Below are positions 8,636 to 15,830 of a stretch of 64,000 bases of DNA, piece after piece. Position numbers and translations under genes: made by a program. The notes below the pieces were generated by a model. It did no database searches, was not told the origin of the DNA, and worked only from the letters and a program-made list of their open reading frames with translations. The DNA is taken from the NCBI GenBank assembly GCA_910586385.1, contig CAJUGX010000005.1:46411-110410 (forward strand). The letters run 5' to 3'. This DNA is from an uncultured Christensenella sp. GTDB taxonomy: Bacteria > Bacillota > Clostridia > Christensenellales > UBA1242. Numbering within the stretch: the stretch's first letter is position 1; each line of letters begins with the position of its first letter.

Positions 8636-9388
8636 TTACAAAAGTTTTTCCACAACTTCAGCAACAAGCGTTGACAAAAAATCAATCTTTTCTTCCGCGT
8701 CTTTTTCCGTAAAAATCACTTCTCTTTTCTCCCCAAACACCCTCGAAGAAATCATCATTGGCACACCAATTGAAATGCAAGGAACATTCAGCGTCGATCT
8801 GTTGATAGGAAGCCCAAAATTGTTCATTGCACTCCCTGGCGTAAGTCCTGCATCATTGAATTGCACCGAGCATCCAAGCCTCTCTATGTTGGTTGTTGCG
8901 AGTGAATCAAAAATAAGAACCCAATCCACTCCAAACCACTCAACAATCAGCCTTATCATGTCGTATGCATTGAGTCCAGTGTTTGAAAATGTATTTGGCA
9001 TAATCTTAAATATTCTGTTTCTCTTTGAATAAGGCATAATTGGAATTTTTTCCACACTTTTCACGCCAAAACTGTCAGCAACAATTTTGGGATTCCCAAT
9101 GCCAACAACAAGAACTTTTGACTTTCTAGAAATCTTGTTTTTCTCAAACAGAAAAGACAACCTCTTCAATATCTCATCTTCCAAAAGACTTTTGTGCTCC
9201 CACATCAAAAGGTCAAGCCGAGGCGCATTGATTATGAAATAATGTCCCATGTCAAATCCAAGACTTTTCGCTTGCTTTTTCGATTCCACAAACAATTTCG
9301 AGCTTGTCACGTTATATCTTGACAATTCCACAGTTTCATAACCACACATTGCCAAATCCTTACCACATTCATCAATCAAATCAAACAT
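8636..9388 (-). CDS. gpr: Germination protease (GPR, spore protease)
   Basis: The 250-residue protein resembles GPR, the aspartic-type endopeptidase that degrades small acid-soluble spore proteins at germination. Visible family signatures are VLVVGIGNPKIVADSFG, MPNTFSNTGLNAYDMI, WVLIFDSLATTNIERLGCSVQFNDAGLTPGSAMNN and VPCISIGVPMM. It is shorter than Bacillus GPR (about 370), with a reduced N-terminus and C-terminus. I start at ATG 9388 with GGGGGA upstream; a TTG at 9406 is a frame extension. It is divergent from rpsT, the same pairing as in Bacillus. Its presence argues for an endospore-forming ancestry. Confidence 0.88.
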   Translation of the reverse strand: MFDLIDECGKDLAMCGYETVELSRYNVTSSKLFVESKKQAKSLGFDMGHYFIINAPRLDLLMWEHKSLLEDEILKRLSFLFEKNKISRKSKVLVVGIGNPKIVADSFGVKSVEKIPIMPYSKRNRIFKIMPNTFSNTGLNAYDMIRLIVEWFGVDWVLIFDSLATTNIERLGCSVQFNDAGLTPGSAMNNFGLPINRSTLNVPCISIGVPMMISSRVFGEKREVIFTEKDAEEKIDFLSTLVAEVVEKLL

Positions 9389-9424
9389 AAAGAGAATATC
9401 CCCCAAAAAATATCAAAAAATAAG

Positions 9425-9453
9425 TTGATTTTTGAAATTTTATATGATATACT
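9425..9453 (+). promoter_or_regulatory. Promoter of rpsT
   Basis: TTGATT, 17-base spacer, TATACT, about 47 bases before the rpsT start. Confidence 0.75.
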
Positions 9454-9500
9454 ATTGCAGTAATTAAACACATACACGAAACACTTTGAAGGAGAAGAAA

Positions 9501-9770
9501 ATGGCAAACATTAAATCAGCAAAGAAAAGAGTTTTGATTGAAAGAGACAGAAGAGTACAAAACAACTCTGTAAAATCTGAAATCAAGACATACGAGAAAA
9601 AGTTTAAGTCAGAACTTGCTGTTGATGCTGCAAAGGCTGAAGAAGTTTTGAAAACTTTGAACTCAAAACTTGACAGTGCTGCAAGAGAAAATGTTATTCA
9701 CAAAAACTCTGCAAACAGAAAGAAAGCACACTTTGCAAAATTGTTGGAAAACGCAAAAGCAAGCAAATAG
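9501..9770 (+). CDS. rpsT: 30S ribosomal protein S20
   Basis: The 89-residue basic protein begins MANIKSAKKRVL and contains the S20 features RRVQNNSVKSEIKTYEKKF and ENVIHKNSANRKKAHFAKLL. S20 binds 16S rRNA early in 30S assembly. The ATG at 9501 follows GAAGGAG by six bases. It is a single-gene unit between a consensus promoter and a terminator. Confidence 0.97.
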   Translation: MANIKSAKKRVLIERDRRVQNNSVKSEIKTYEKKFKSELAVDAAKAEEVLKTLNSKLDSAARENVIHKNSANRKKAHFAKLLENAKASK

Positions 9771-9790
9771 GCCACATCGTGGCTTTTTAT
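9771..9790 (+). terminator. rpsT terminator
   Basis: GCCAC-ATC-GTGGC followed by TTTTTATTTT, starting at the base after the rpsT stop. Confidence 0.9.
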
Positions 9791-9821
9791 TTTCAATATA
9801 AAAAGCAATCAAAATCAAAAG

Positions 9822-9843
9822 ACACACTTGGTGTGTTTTTTTG
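9822..9843 (+). terminator. Second terminator-like hairpin
   Basis: ACACAC-TTG-GTGTGT followed by a T-run, 40 bases after the first; a backup stop that insulates ung. Confidence 0.7.
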
Positions 9844-9854
9844 TCGTATTTTAT

Positions 9855-9884
9855 TTGAAAAAGTCGCCCGTCCTATGATATAAT
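9855..9884 (+). promoter_or_regulatory. Promoter of ung, probably leaderless
   Basis: TTGAAA, 18-base spacer, TATAAT. The -10 box ends six bases before the ung ATG, so transcription should start at or next to the start codon. Confidence 0.7.
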
Positions 9885-9890
9885 CCCATT

Positions 9891-10550
9891 ATGATTAGGA
9901 TAACAAAAAATTGGGCAACGCTGCTTAAGGATGAATTTGAAAAAAGTTATTTCAAAGACCTGCAAACATTTCTTGAAAAAGAATATGCACAGTATGACGT
10001 CTATCCAAAAATGGAAAATATTTTCAACGCCCTAAACACCATAAAATACGAAGACGTCAAAGTTGTCATCATTGGACAAGACCCATATCATGAGCCAAAC
10101 CAAGCACATGGGCTTGCATTTTCAGTTCAAGATGGGATTGACCTCCCACCATCACTGGTGAATATCTACAAAGAAATCGAAAGTGACCTCGGCACAAAAT
10201 GCCAAAGCACTGGAAATCTTATGCGTTGGGCAAAGCAAGGAGTTCTGCTCCTCAACACAAGCCTCACAGTGAGACGCGCCCAAGCAAACTCACATCGTGG
10301 AAAAGGATGGGAAACATTCACAAATGAAGTCATAAAACTCTTGTCAAAAAGAGAAGATCCAATGGTGTTTATCCTTTGGGGCTCAAATGCTCAAAGTTTT
10401 GAAGGCGAGATTGCCCCTCAGCACTTGGTGTTGAAAGCACCTCACCCAAGCCCTCTATCTGCTTACAGAGGATTCTTTGGATGCAAACACTTCTCAAAAA
10501 CAAACGACTTTTTGACAAAGCACAACAAAACGCCAATAGATTGGCAATAG
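9891..10550 (+). CDS. ung: Uracil-DNA glycosylase, family 1
   Basis: The 219-residue protein cuts uracil from DNA in base excision repair. The water-activating motif is GQDPYHEPNQAHGLAFSV (about residues 60-77), the uracil-binding beta strand is LLLNTSLTVR and the DNA-intercalation loop is HPSPLSAYRGFFGCKHF. Length is normal. There is no Shine-Dalgarno sequence before the ATG, and the promoter sits so close that the mRNA is probably leaderless. The MFS gene follows 28 bases later. Confidence 0.96.
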   Translation: MIRITKNWATLLKDEFEKSYFKDLQTFLEKEYAQYDVYPKMENIFNALNTIKYEDVKVVIIGQDPYHEPNQAHGLAFSVQDGIDLPPSLVNIYKEIESDLGTKCQSTGNLMRWAKQGVLLLNTSLTVRRAQANSHRGKGWETFTNEVIKLLSKREDPMVFILWGSNAQSFEGEIAPQHLVLKAPHPSPLSAYRGFFGCKHFSKTNDFLTKHNKTPIDWQ

Positions 10551-10578
10551 CCATACAATCGAAGACTTAGGAGAAAAC

Positions 10579-11892
10579 ATGGGATTCACGTATAATGCAA
10601 ACAACCAGAAGATAGATAGAATATCAGGCAATTGTCTGTTTGTATGTCATACTCTCGGTGCAGTAATCACGACATTCGTCTCAACATTCTTGGTTGCATA
10701 TATCTACAAATTTTCAAAAGATACATTTGATTATGTCTTCAATGTTGGCGTGTACTATATTTGCGTATACGCAACATTCCTCTTGACATATTGGTTTTTC
10801 AGTTATTTGACTGACAAAACAAATCGCGTTTGGATATATCGATCGGCCCAAATTATTCGACTGGTCTTCATCATAATTATTATCTTCTATGGTGAAAAAC
10901 TTGCGCATATGTTGCCACTTGCCGGATTCCTTTATGGACTTAGTGAAGCATGTTATTATGGAAGCTACAATGTCCTCAAACAAGAAATGGTCAGCAAAAA
11001 GGTTATGTCAAAATACTCTGTCATTTCGACAATTGCCAGCAAGAGCATGGACATAATTATTCCTGTTACCCTTGGCGCACTCATCAAAGTGTCTACTTAC
11101 GAACAAACTTCAATTTATGTTGCAGCAATTCTGGGCTTAATCATCCTCATCTCTTTCGGCATTAAATCAAAGAAACCTGAGGGCAGCAACTACAGCCTGA
11201 AAGAATATTTCAAAAAACTCAAAGAGCATCCAAAAGCAAAACAAAAGATTATGTTTATATACAAGTCATCTTTCATCTATGGATTCACAACAATCACAAA
11301 CAACTTGCTTACAATTTGCATCATGCTTCAATTTGGCTCAACCCTCAGCCTTGGAAGCATCACCAGCATCATTGGCGCTGTCACGATTGTTGAAATTATG
11401 CTTGTGACAAAGTTTACAAAAGCCTCAAAACGAAATTGGCTCTATGCCATTGTGATAACGACTCCACTTATATCGAGCATACTATATGTCGCCCACGCAT
11501 CATACGTAACAGTGATAGCATACAATTTCCTTATGGCAGTCTCAAAGATTATCTTCAGTGCAATCTTTGATATCTATCGAAACAGCACCCTCAAAGAGGC
11601 TGGATTGTACAGTGAAATTTCAGAACACCAAACAATTGTTGAAAGTTTGCTTGGTGTTGCAAGAGTGATTTCATTTGCAATCTTGATTTTGGTAGGCATG
11701 ATCAAAAGCCTTCTTGTGTTCCAAATCTTGCTCGTTGTGTTCTCACTCTCATATTCTGCCGTAAACTTGTGCTTGATGATTTACGAAAAGAAATTTCTTA
11801 CACTTGCACATCCAGGAATCAAAGAGCCATCGCAACAGCAAATCGAGAAAAATTTCAATGTTGTTTTGCAAAAACTAAAAAAAGACTGGTAA
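10579..11892 (+). CDS. Major facilitator superfamily transporter
   Basis: The 437-residue protein has about twelve hydrophobic segments in two sets of six with a longer charged cytoplasmic linker (about residues 195-225, KSKKPEGSN to HPKAKQK), as in MFS carriers. The family-type loop between helices 2 and 3 is seen as YLTDKTNRVWIYR. Substrate is unknown. TTAGGAG precedes the ATG. It follows ung closely and may be cotranscribed with it. A bidirectional terminator overlaps the stop codon. Confidence 0.8.
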   Translation: MGFTYNANNQKIDRISGNCLFVCHTLGAVITTFVSTFLVAYIYKFSKDTFDYVFNVGVYYICVYATFLLTYWFFSYLTDKTNRVWIYRSAQIIRLVFIIIIIFYGEKLAHMLPLAGFLYGLSEACYYGSYNVLKQEMVSKKVMSKYSVISTIASKSMDIIIPVTLGALIKVSTYEQTSIYVAAILGLIILISFGIKSKKPEGSNYSLKEYFKKLKEHPKAKQKIMFIYKSSFIYGFTTITNNLLTICIMLQFGSTLSLGSITSIIGAVTIVEIMLVTKFTKASKRNWLYAIVITTPLISSILYVAHASYVTVIAYNFLMAVSKIIFSAIFDIYRNSTLKEAGLYSEISEHQTIVESLLGVARVISFAILILVGMIKSLLVFQILLVVFSLSYSAVNLCLMIYEKKFLTLAHPGIKEPSQQQIEKNFNVVLQKLKKDW

Positions 11893-11905
11893 ATCAGTCT
11901 TTTTT
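11877..11905. terminator. Bidirectional terminator
   Basis: AAAAAAGACTG-GTAAAT-CAGTCTTTTTT spans the stop of the MFS gene and abuts the stop of the convergent P-II-like gene. Confidence 0.88.
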
Positions 11906-12424
11906 CTTTTTGTCCGTTTTGGCTTTTTCTGAAGTCTTTTTTGAAACAACCTTCTTTTCTTTAGGCTGCTTTTGCTCTTTAATTTTATCCTCCACTTCCA
12001 CGCTTTCTTGAGGAGCATCTTTAGCTTTTGTATCTTTAGATTTTTTTTCTTCACCAGCGCCCAAAAGGTGGTTTATACCAGAAACATCTTCAACAGGGAT
12101 GCTGAAACAAATTCCTTTGCCTTCCTTGTTTAAGTTTGCTCCTTCAACAATTGCCTTCATAATTCTGCTTTTTTCTTCTTTGTTGACAAGGGTCAATACC
12201 ATTTCTTTCTCTGGCTGAATAGATACACCCAAGATGCTCTCTTTTTCATGGACACCAGTTCCACGGCCGTGAATGATTGTTCCACCACTTGCACCCGCAT
12301 TTCTTGCCGACTCAACTACAAAGTCTGAATAACCACGATTGGTGATTGTGACAATCAATTCAAATTGAATGCCAGTCTTGATATTTTTTTGGTTGTCATT
12401 TTTATTCTTAACTTTTTCTCTCAT
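11894..12424 (-). CDS. P-II-like protein with charged tail
   Basis: The 176-residue protein has a ferredoxin-like P-II fold in residues 20-125: FELIVTITNRGYSDFVVESARNAGASGGTIIHGRG, then MVLTLVNKEEKSRIMKAI and GICFSIPVEDVSGI. The GASGGTIIHGRGTG segment is the P-II pattern preceding the T-loop. A Lys/Glu-rich tail of about 45 residues follows and is unusual for P-II. The gene overlaps the preceding P-II-like gene by 17 bases, with GGAGGA before its ATG. Together with the DUF1538 membrane protein upstream it forms a three-gene unit; I infer that the P-II-like proteins sense a ligand and gate the membrane protein. Confidence 0.72.
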   Translation of the reverse strand: MREKVKNKNDNQKNIKTGIQFELIVTITNRGYSDFVVESARNAGASGGTIIHGRGTGVHEKESILGVSIQPEKEMVLTLVNKEEKSRIMKAIVEGANLNKEGKGICFSIPVEDVSGINHLLGAGEEKKSKDTKAKDAPQESVEVEDKIKEQKQPKEKKVVSKKTSEKAKTDKKKKD

Positions 12425-12767
12425 CGACTTTCCTCCATAATCCCAAGATATTACTGCTGAGCGCAGTGATTGGCAATGTAAAAATCATTCCTCTGTTGCT
12501 CTTATCCAATTCCAAAATTTCCTTCAAATCGGCTGTTATTTCGCCAACACGACCCGAGTCAACAAATGTAGATACAACAATCTTGTTGTCAACTCCAAAG
12601 CCAAAAAAATCAGAAATTGAGGATGGTGCAGTCCCTTTTGCAAATGAAATCACGCTGCGTGTAATGTCATAATTTTTAAGCACATACAAAACCTTGTCTT
12701 CAATGTTTCTTCCTTCATTGATAATAACTATCAACGCTTTATACGGGCAAAGATTTTTCTTTTTCAT
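12408..12767 (-). CDS. Short P-II-like protein
   Basis: The 119-residue protein looks like a second P-II-fold domain: YKALIVIINEGRNIEDKVLYVLKNYDIT, then a Ser/Gly loop (SFAKGTAPSSISDFFGFG) in T-loop position, KIVVSTFVDSGRVGEITADLKE and GMIFTLPITAL. It lacks the Gly-rich IIHGRG element of its neighbour. AGGAGG precedes the ATG. It starts 12 bases after the DUF1538 gene and overlaps the next P-II-like gene, so the two are likely to be made in similar amounts and may form mixed trimers. Confidence 0.65.
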   Translation of the reverse strand: MKKKNLCPYKALIVIINEGRNIEDKVLYVLKNYDITRSVISFAKGTAPSSISDFFGFGVDNKIVVSTFVDSGRVGEITADLKEILELDKSNRGMIFTLPITALSSNILGLWRKVDERKS

Positions 12768-12779
12768 CGCTTCTGCCTC

Positions 12780-14312
12780 CTAATAATCATACTCAACAAC
12801 AGTGATTTCTTCCGTAGAAGCAGGGACATATTGTTTCTTTGTACGGATAATACGAGTTGTCTTGGCAATTGCGCCCAAAATCTGTATAACCAAAATTGGA
12901 GTTGTTGCAATAAGCGCCACCGTTCCAAAAGCCCCCATCATAACATCACCACCAGTCGCAATGGTCACACCACTGATAAGAGGAAGAAGGAATGTTGCGC
13001 TCATTGGTCCTGAAGCAATCCCTCCCGCATCAAAAGCAACCGCCGTAAACAACCTTGGATTATAGAATGAGAGTGCAAGGCTTATCACAAACATAGGAAG
13101 CATGAAATACATAATATTCACTGCAAAGACACTCTTCACAACAGCGAGCGTAAGACTTATCGCAACACCAATCGCAAGACTCATCAAAAGGACTTTTTTC
13201 GAAATAGTATTTCCAGAAATATCCGACACCTGCTTTGTAAGTACATGCACAGCTGGCTCAGCCAAGACGACCACAAACCCCAACACAAGCGCAATAGGAT
13301 AAATTATCCAAGAGTATTTTGAAAGCATGAGGTCATGTCCAATCAAATATCCCAAATCTGAGAATCCAACATTGACACCTGTCATGAAGACAACAACCCC
13401 AAAGTAAGTATAAAGCAAACCAATCAAAATCTTGATAAGTTGTTTCTTTGGAAGTTTCATCATTGTGAATTGGAATATAAAGAAAACAACAATGATTGGC
13501 AAAATTACCAAAGCGACTTCCTTAAATGAATTCAAAAGCGCAGAGCCAAACTCCTTAGGGATTGATCCATAACTTGAATCGATGACAGGAGCAATTGTCT
13601 CAGAGACGGAAACGTTTTTTGAAAACAAGCCCATCAGCAAAACTGAAAGCACCGGCCCCATTGAGCATATTGCAACAAGACCAAAACTGTCTTCTTCAGA
13701 ACTTGCACCACTTCTCACAGCTGAAATACCAAGACAGAAAGCCATGATAAATGGCACAGAAATTGCACCCGTTGTCACACCGCTCGCATCAAAAGAAACT
13801 GCCCAAAATGACTTAGGTACAAAAATCATAAGGAAGAAAATGATTGCATAACCTGCGCTAAGCAGATATGCCAAAGGGATTTTGAAGAGGATTCTCAGCG
13901 CCCCCAGCAAAAAGCAGACACCCACACCTGCACTCACAACACCAATAAACATCCACTTGTTGAAAGCAGGGATTTGTCCAGCCAAAACAGCAAGGTCCGG
14001 CTCAGCGATGGTGATAATCACTCCCATAACAAGACAAGCAATGCACAGAAGCCAAATCTTTTTTGATTTTGTAAGTGTTGAAGCGATGTTGCGTCCAATA
14101 GGAATCATTGACTGGTCAGCCCCCAAAGAGAACAACGCAATCCCAAAGAAAAGCAAAACAGAACTTATCGAAAACTTCACAAGAAGTGCCCCTGGAGCGT
14201 CGATAAAAATCAGACTGACAGCCAAAACAATCAGTGCCACAGGAAAGACACTAAACAATGATTCTTTCAATTTGCATCTTAAATTGTATAAAGTCCCTTC
14301 TTTTTTAGCCAT
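12780..14312 (-). CDS. DUF1538 integral membrane protein
   Basis: The 510-residue protein has about twelve to fourteen hydrophobic helices arranged as two homologous DUF1538 halves: each carries a VVLAEPAVHVL / ITIAEPDLAVL motif and a GVTTGAISVPFIMA / GIASGPMSATFLLP motif (first half about residues 30-235, second about 275-480). The duplication and conserved Asp/Glu in membrane segments suggest a transporter; the substrate is unknown. No ribosome site precedes the ATG and a strong promoter ends eight bases before it, so the message is probably leaderless. Two P-II-like genes follow. Confidence 0.82.
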   Translation of the reverse strand: MAKKEGTLYNLRCKLKESLFSVFPVALIVLAVSLIFIDAPGALLVKFSISSVLLFFGIALFSLGADQSMIPIGRNIASTLTKSKKIWLLCIACLVMGVIITIAEPDLAVLAGQIPAFNKWMFIGVVSAGVGVCFLLGALRILFKIPLAYLLSAGYAIIFFLMIFVPKSFWAVSFDASGVTTGAISVPFIMAFCLGISAVRSGASSEEDSFGLVAICSMGPVLSVLLMGLFSKNVSVSETIAPVIDSSYGSIPKEFGSALLNSFKEVALVILPIIVVFFIFQFTMMKLPKKQLIKILIGLLYTYFGVVVFMTGVNVGFSDLGYLIGHDLMLSKYSWIIYPIALVLGFVVVLAEPAVHVLTKQVSDISGNTISKKVLLMSLAIGVAISLTLAVVKSVFAVNIMYFMLPMFVISLALSFYNPRLFTAVAFDAGGIASGPMSATFLLPLISGVTIATGGDVMMGAFGTVALIATTPILVIQILGAIAKTTRIIRTKKQYVPASTEEITVVEYDY

Positions 14313-14320
14313 ATAAATTT

Positions 14321-14349
14321 ATGATAATAAAAAAGTCGAATTTTGTCAA
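14321..14349 (-). promoter_or_regulatory. Promoter of the DUF1538/P-II operon
   Basis: On the minus strand: TTGACA (14344-14349), 17-base spacer, TATCAT (14321-14326), then eight bases to the ATG at 14312. There is no Shine-Dalgarno sequence. Confidence 0.75.
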
Positions 14350-14418
14350 ATCATTTCGACAATATGCACTTATACTCAACCGAAAGCATTCATGACTTTA
14401 ACTCTATATAAAAATCAA

Positions 14419-14447
14419 CAAAAAAAGCACCTGTTTTCAGATGCTCT
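14419..14447 (-). terminator. Terminator of tRNA-Gly
   Basis: On the minus strand GCATCTG-AAAA-CAGGTGC followed by TTTTTT, starting about eight bases after the tRNA 3' end. Confidence 0.85.
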
Positions 14448-14452
14448 TTATT

Positions 14453-14527
14453 TGGAGCGGAAGACGAGATTCGAACTCGCGACATTTGCCTTGGCAAGGC
14501 AACGCTCTACCACTGAGCCACTCCCGC
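14453..14527 (-). tRNA. tRNA-Gly (GCC)
   Basis: The minus strand folds into a full cloverleaf: acceptor GCGGGAG/CTTCCGC with one G-T pair, D arm GCTC/GAGC, anticodon stem TTGCC/GGCAA with loop TTGCCAA (anticodon GCC), T arm with TTCGAAT, discriminator T and encoded CCA. Confidence 0.96.
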
Positions 14528-14545
14528 ACACCTAAATGCTCTAAT

Positions 14546-14574
14546 AATATAACAAATAAAATTCAAAAATGCAA
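14546..14574 (-). promoter_or_regulatory. Promoter of tRNA-Gly
   Basis: TTGCAT, 17-base spacer, TATATT on the minus strand, 18 bases before the mature tRNA 5' end. The rest of the 229-base stretch to tRNA-Cys shows only AT-rich sequence. Confidence 0.65.
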
Positions 14575-14693
14575 GCATTTTGCATTATTTTTCAAAAATT
14601 TGTGCCAATTGACTCACTCAAAGCATAAAAAACTACTGACATAAAAGTATATGATACAATATTTACAAATTGGAATATAATCTTAAAAAAGAT

Positions 14694-14722
14694 TTGACAA
14701 AGAACAGTGATTGTGTTATATT
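14694..14722 (+). promoter_or_regulatory. Promoter of tRNA-Cys
   Basis: TTGACA, 17-base spacer, TATATT; the -10 box ends 34 bases before the mature tRNA. Confidence 0.8.
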
Positions 14723-14756
14723 TATACCGTTCCAAAAAGATGATTTGAAACATTAT

Positions 14757-14831
14757 GGTACCATCGCCAAGTGGTAAGGCAAAGGTCTGCAACACCTTTA
14801 TTCCCCGGTTCAAATCCGGGTGGTACCTCCA
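14757..14831 (+). tRNA. tRNA-Cys (GCA)
   Basis: Cloverleaf with acceptor GGTACCA/TGGTACC, anticodon stem AAGGT/ACCTT, loop CTGCAAC (anticodon GCA), T stem CCCGG/CCGGG with TTCAAAT, discriminator T and CCA. Confidence 0.96.
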
Positions 14832-15022
14832 GAATGATGTTTTGAGTCATCTTTTTTGAAATATTCAAATTTGAAAACGAGCAAGAGAGAGACTTGCGAG
14901 GGTCCCCGACCCGCTTTAAGGGGTCCCCCAATATACCTTGCGTATTTTGGGGAAGAGGAGCAACTGAGCATCCCCCGAGTGCTTGCATAAAGCAAGCCGA
15001 GTTTAAGCGAAAGTTGCGACGC
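14832..15022 (+). other. GC-rich structured spacer between tRNA-Cys and tRNA-Leu
   Basis: This 191-base stretch is much richer in G and C than its surroundings and holds no gene. It contains a GGGTCCCC direct repeat, a GCAAG/CTTGC hairpin near 14880-14900, and a nested structure in which GCAACT (14960-14965) can pair with AGTTGC (15012-15017) around an inner GCTTGC-ATAAA-GCAAGC hairpin (14981-14997). It could be a processed leader between the two tRNAs, a dispersed repeat, or a small RNA. Nothing further can be said from one copy. Confidence 0.5.
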
Positions 15023-15108
15023 GCTGGTGTGGCGGAATGGCAGACGCACAGGACTTAAAATCCTGAGTTCGAAAGGACGTGTGGGTTCGACCCCCACCAC
15101 CAGCACCA
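15023..15108 (+). tRNA. tRNA-Leu (TAA)
   Basis: Class II tRNA with a long variable arm (GAGTTCGAAAGGACGT region), acceptor GCTGGTG/CACCAGC, anticodon stem CAGGA/TCCTG with loop CTTAAAA (anticodon TAA), T loop TTCGACC, discriminator A and CCA. No separate promoter is visible, so it may be cotranscribed with tRNA-Cys. Confidence 0.95.
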
Positions 15109-15149
15109 AATATATTTGTTGAAAATTTTTATTTATAAAGGAAGTTTTA

Positions 15150-15758
15150 ATGGTTATTTCAATAACAGGTTATAGTGGAAGTGGGAAATCAACATTTGCT
15201 TGTGAACTTTCAAAAAAAATTAACGGCATTGTTTGCGAGGTTGACCCTATCTTTCGCGAAGCATTTTTAGAGCATAAAGAACTTATGAAATCCTTTTGTG
15301 GCAACGACTGCATAAATCAAGATGGAACAATTAACTTTGGCTTTCTTTCAAAAATACCCCCAGAAGATGATTTGGCAGTAAGACGATTTTTGCGAGCATC
15401 AATGGATGAAAAAATGAATGAAATAATAACAACTGCAAATCAAAAAGGAAAAAGCGTTGTCTTTGATTATTTATTTTTAACAGATTGCAAGACACTCATG
15501 AACAGCGATATAAAAATCTTAGTGACCGCCCCTGTATCAGTAAGATATGAAAGAATGCTTAAAAGAGGTAATGGCAGGTTTAAGTTCTCTAAGGAAGAAT
15601 TTGAATCGATGGATAAGTTGGTTGACTCTGCCTTTTTAAGCCTTTCACCTGATATAATTATTGACAACACAGAAAATAATGGCTTGGAAAAACAAATAGA
15701 AACAACATTGAACTATATATATAAATATTTGCATAAACAAAGAAAATTGTTATTTTAG
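15150..15758 (+). CDS. Dephospho-CoA kinase-like P-loop kinase
   Basis: The 202-residue protein has a Walker A motif GYSGSGKST at residues 7-15. Its later parts follow the CoaE plan: an INQDGTINFGFL segment resembling the GxIDR region, ILVTAPVSVRYERMLKRGNGRF with lid arginines, and DIIIDNTENNGLEKQI like the CoaE C-terminal strand. CoaE phosphorylates dephospho-CoA in the last step of coenzyme A synthesis, but this copy is divergent (the usual DAD motif is replaced by CEVDPIFRE) and may act on another small molecule. AAAGGA precedes the ATG. It stands alone, downstream of tRNA-Leu, and ends at a bidirectional terminator. Confidence 0.6.
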   Translation: MVISITGYSGSGKSTFACELSKKINGIVCEVDPIFREAFLEHKELMKSFCGNDCINQDGTINFGFLSKIPPEDDLAVRRFLRASMDEKMNEIITTANQKGKSVVFDYLFLTDCKTLMNSDIKILVTAPVSVRYERMLKRGNGRFKFSKEEFESMDKLVDSAFLSLSPDIIIDNTENNGLEKQIETTLNYIYKYLHKQRKLLF

Positions 15759-15800
15759 TAAACTCTCGTACCACCATCAAATTTAGTAAAAACAAAAAAT

Positions 15801-15830
15801 AAAAACCACATTTCGTGGTTTTATTTTTTT
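15801..15830. terminator. Bidirectional terminator
   Basis: AAAAACCAC-ATTTC-GTGGTTTTATTTTTTT between convergent genes; the stop of the minus-strand Nudix gene lies inside it. Confidence 0.88.

Noticed and set aside
9486..9500. TTG start five codons upstream for rpsT
   Set aside because: It covers the ribosome binding site of the ATG at 9501, which gives the standard S20 N-terminus.
14592..15109. Minus-strand frames across the tRNA cluster
   Set aside because: They run through tRNA-Cys and tRNA-Leu and their promoter, which fully explain the sequence.
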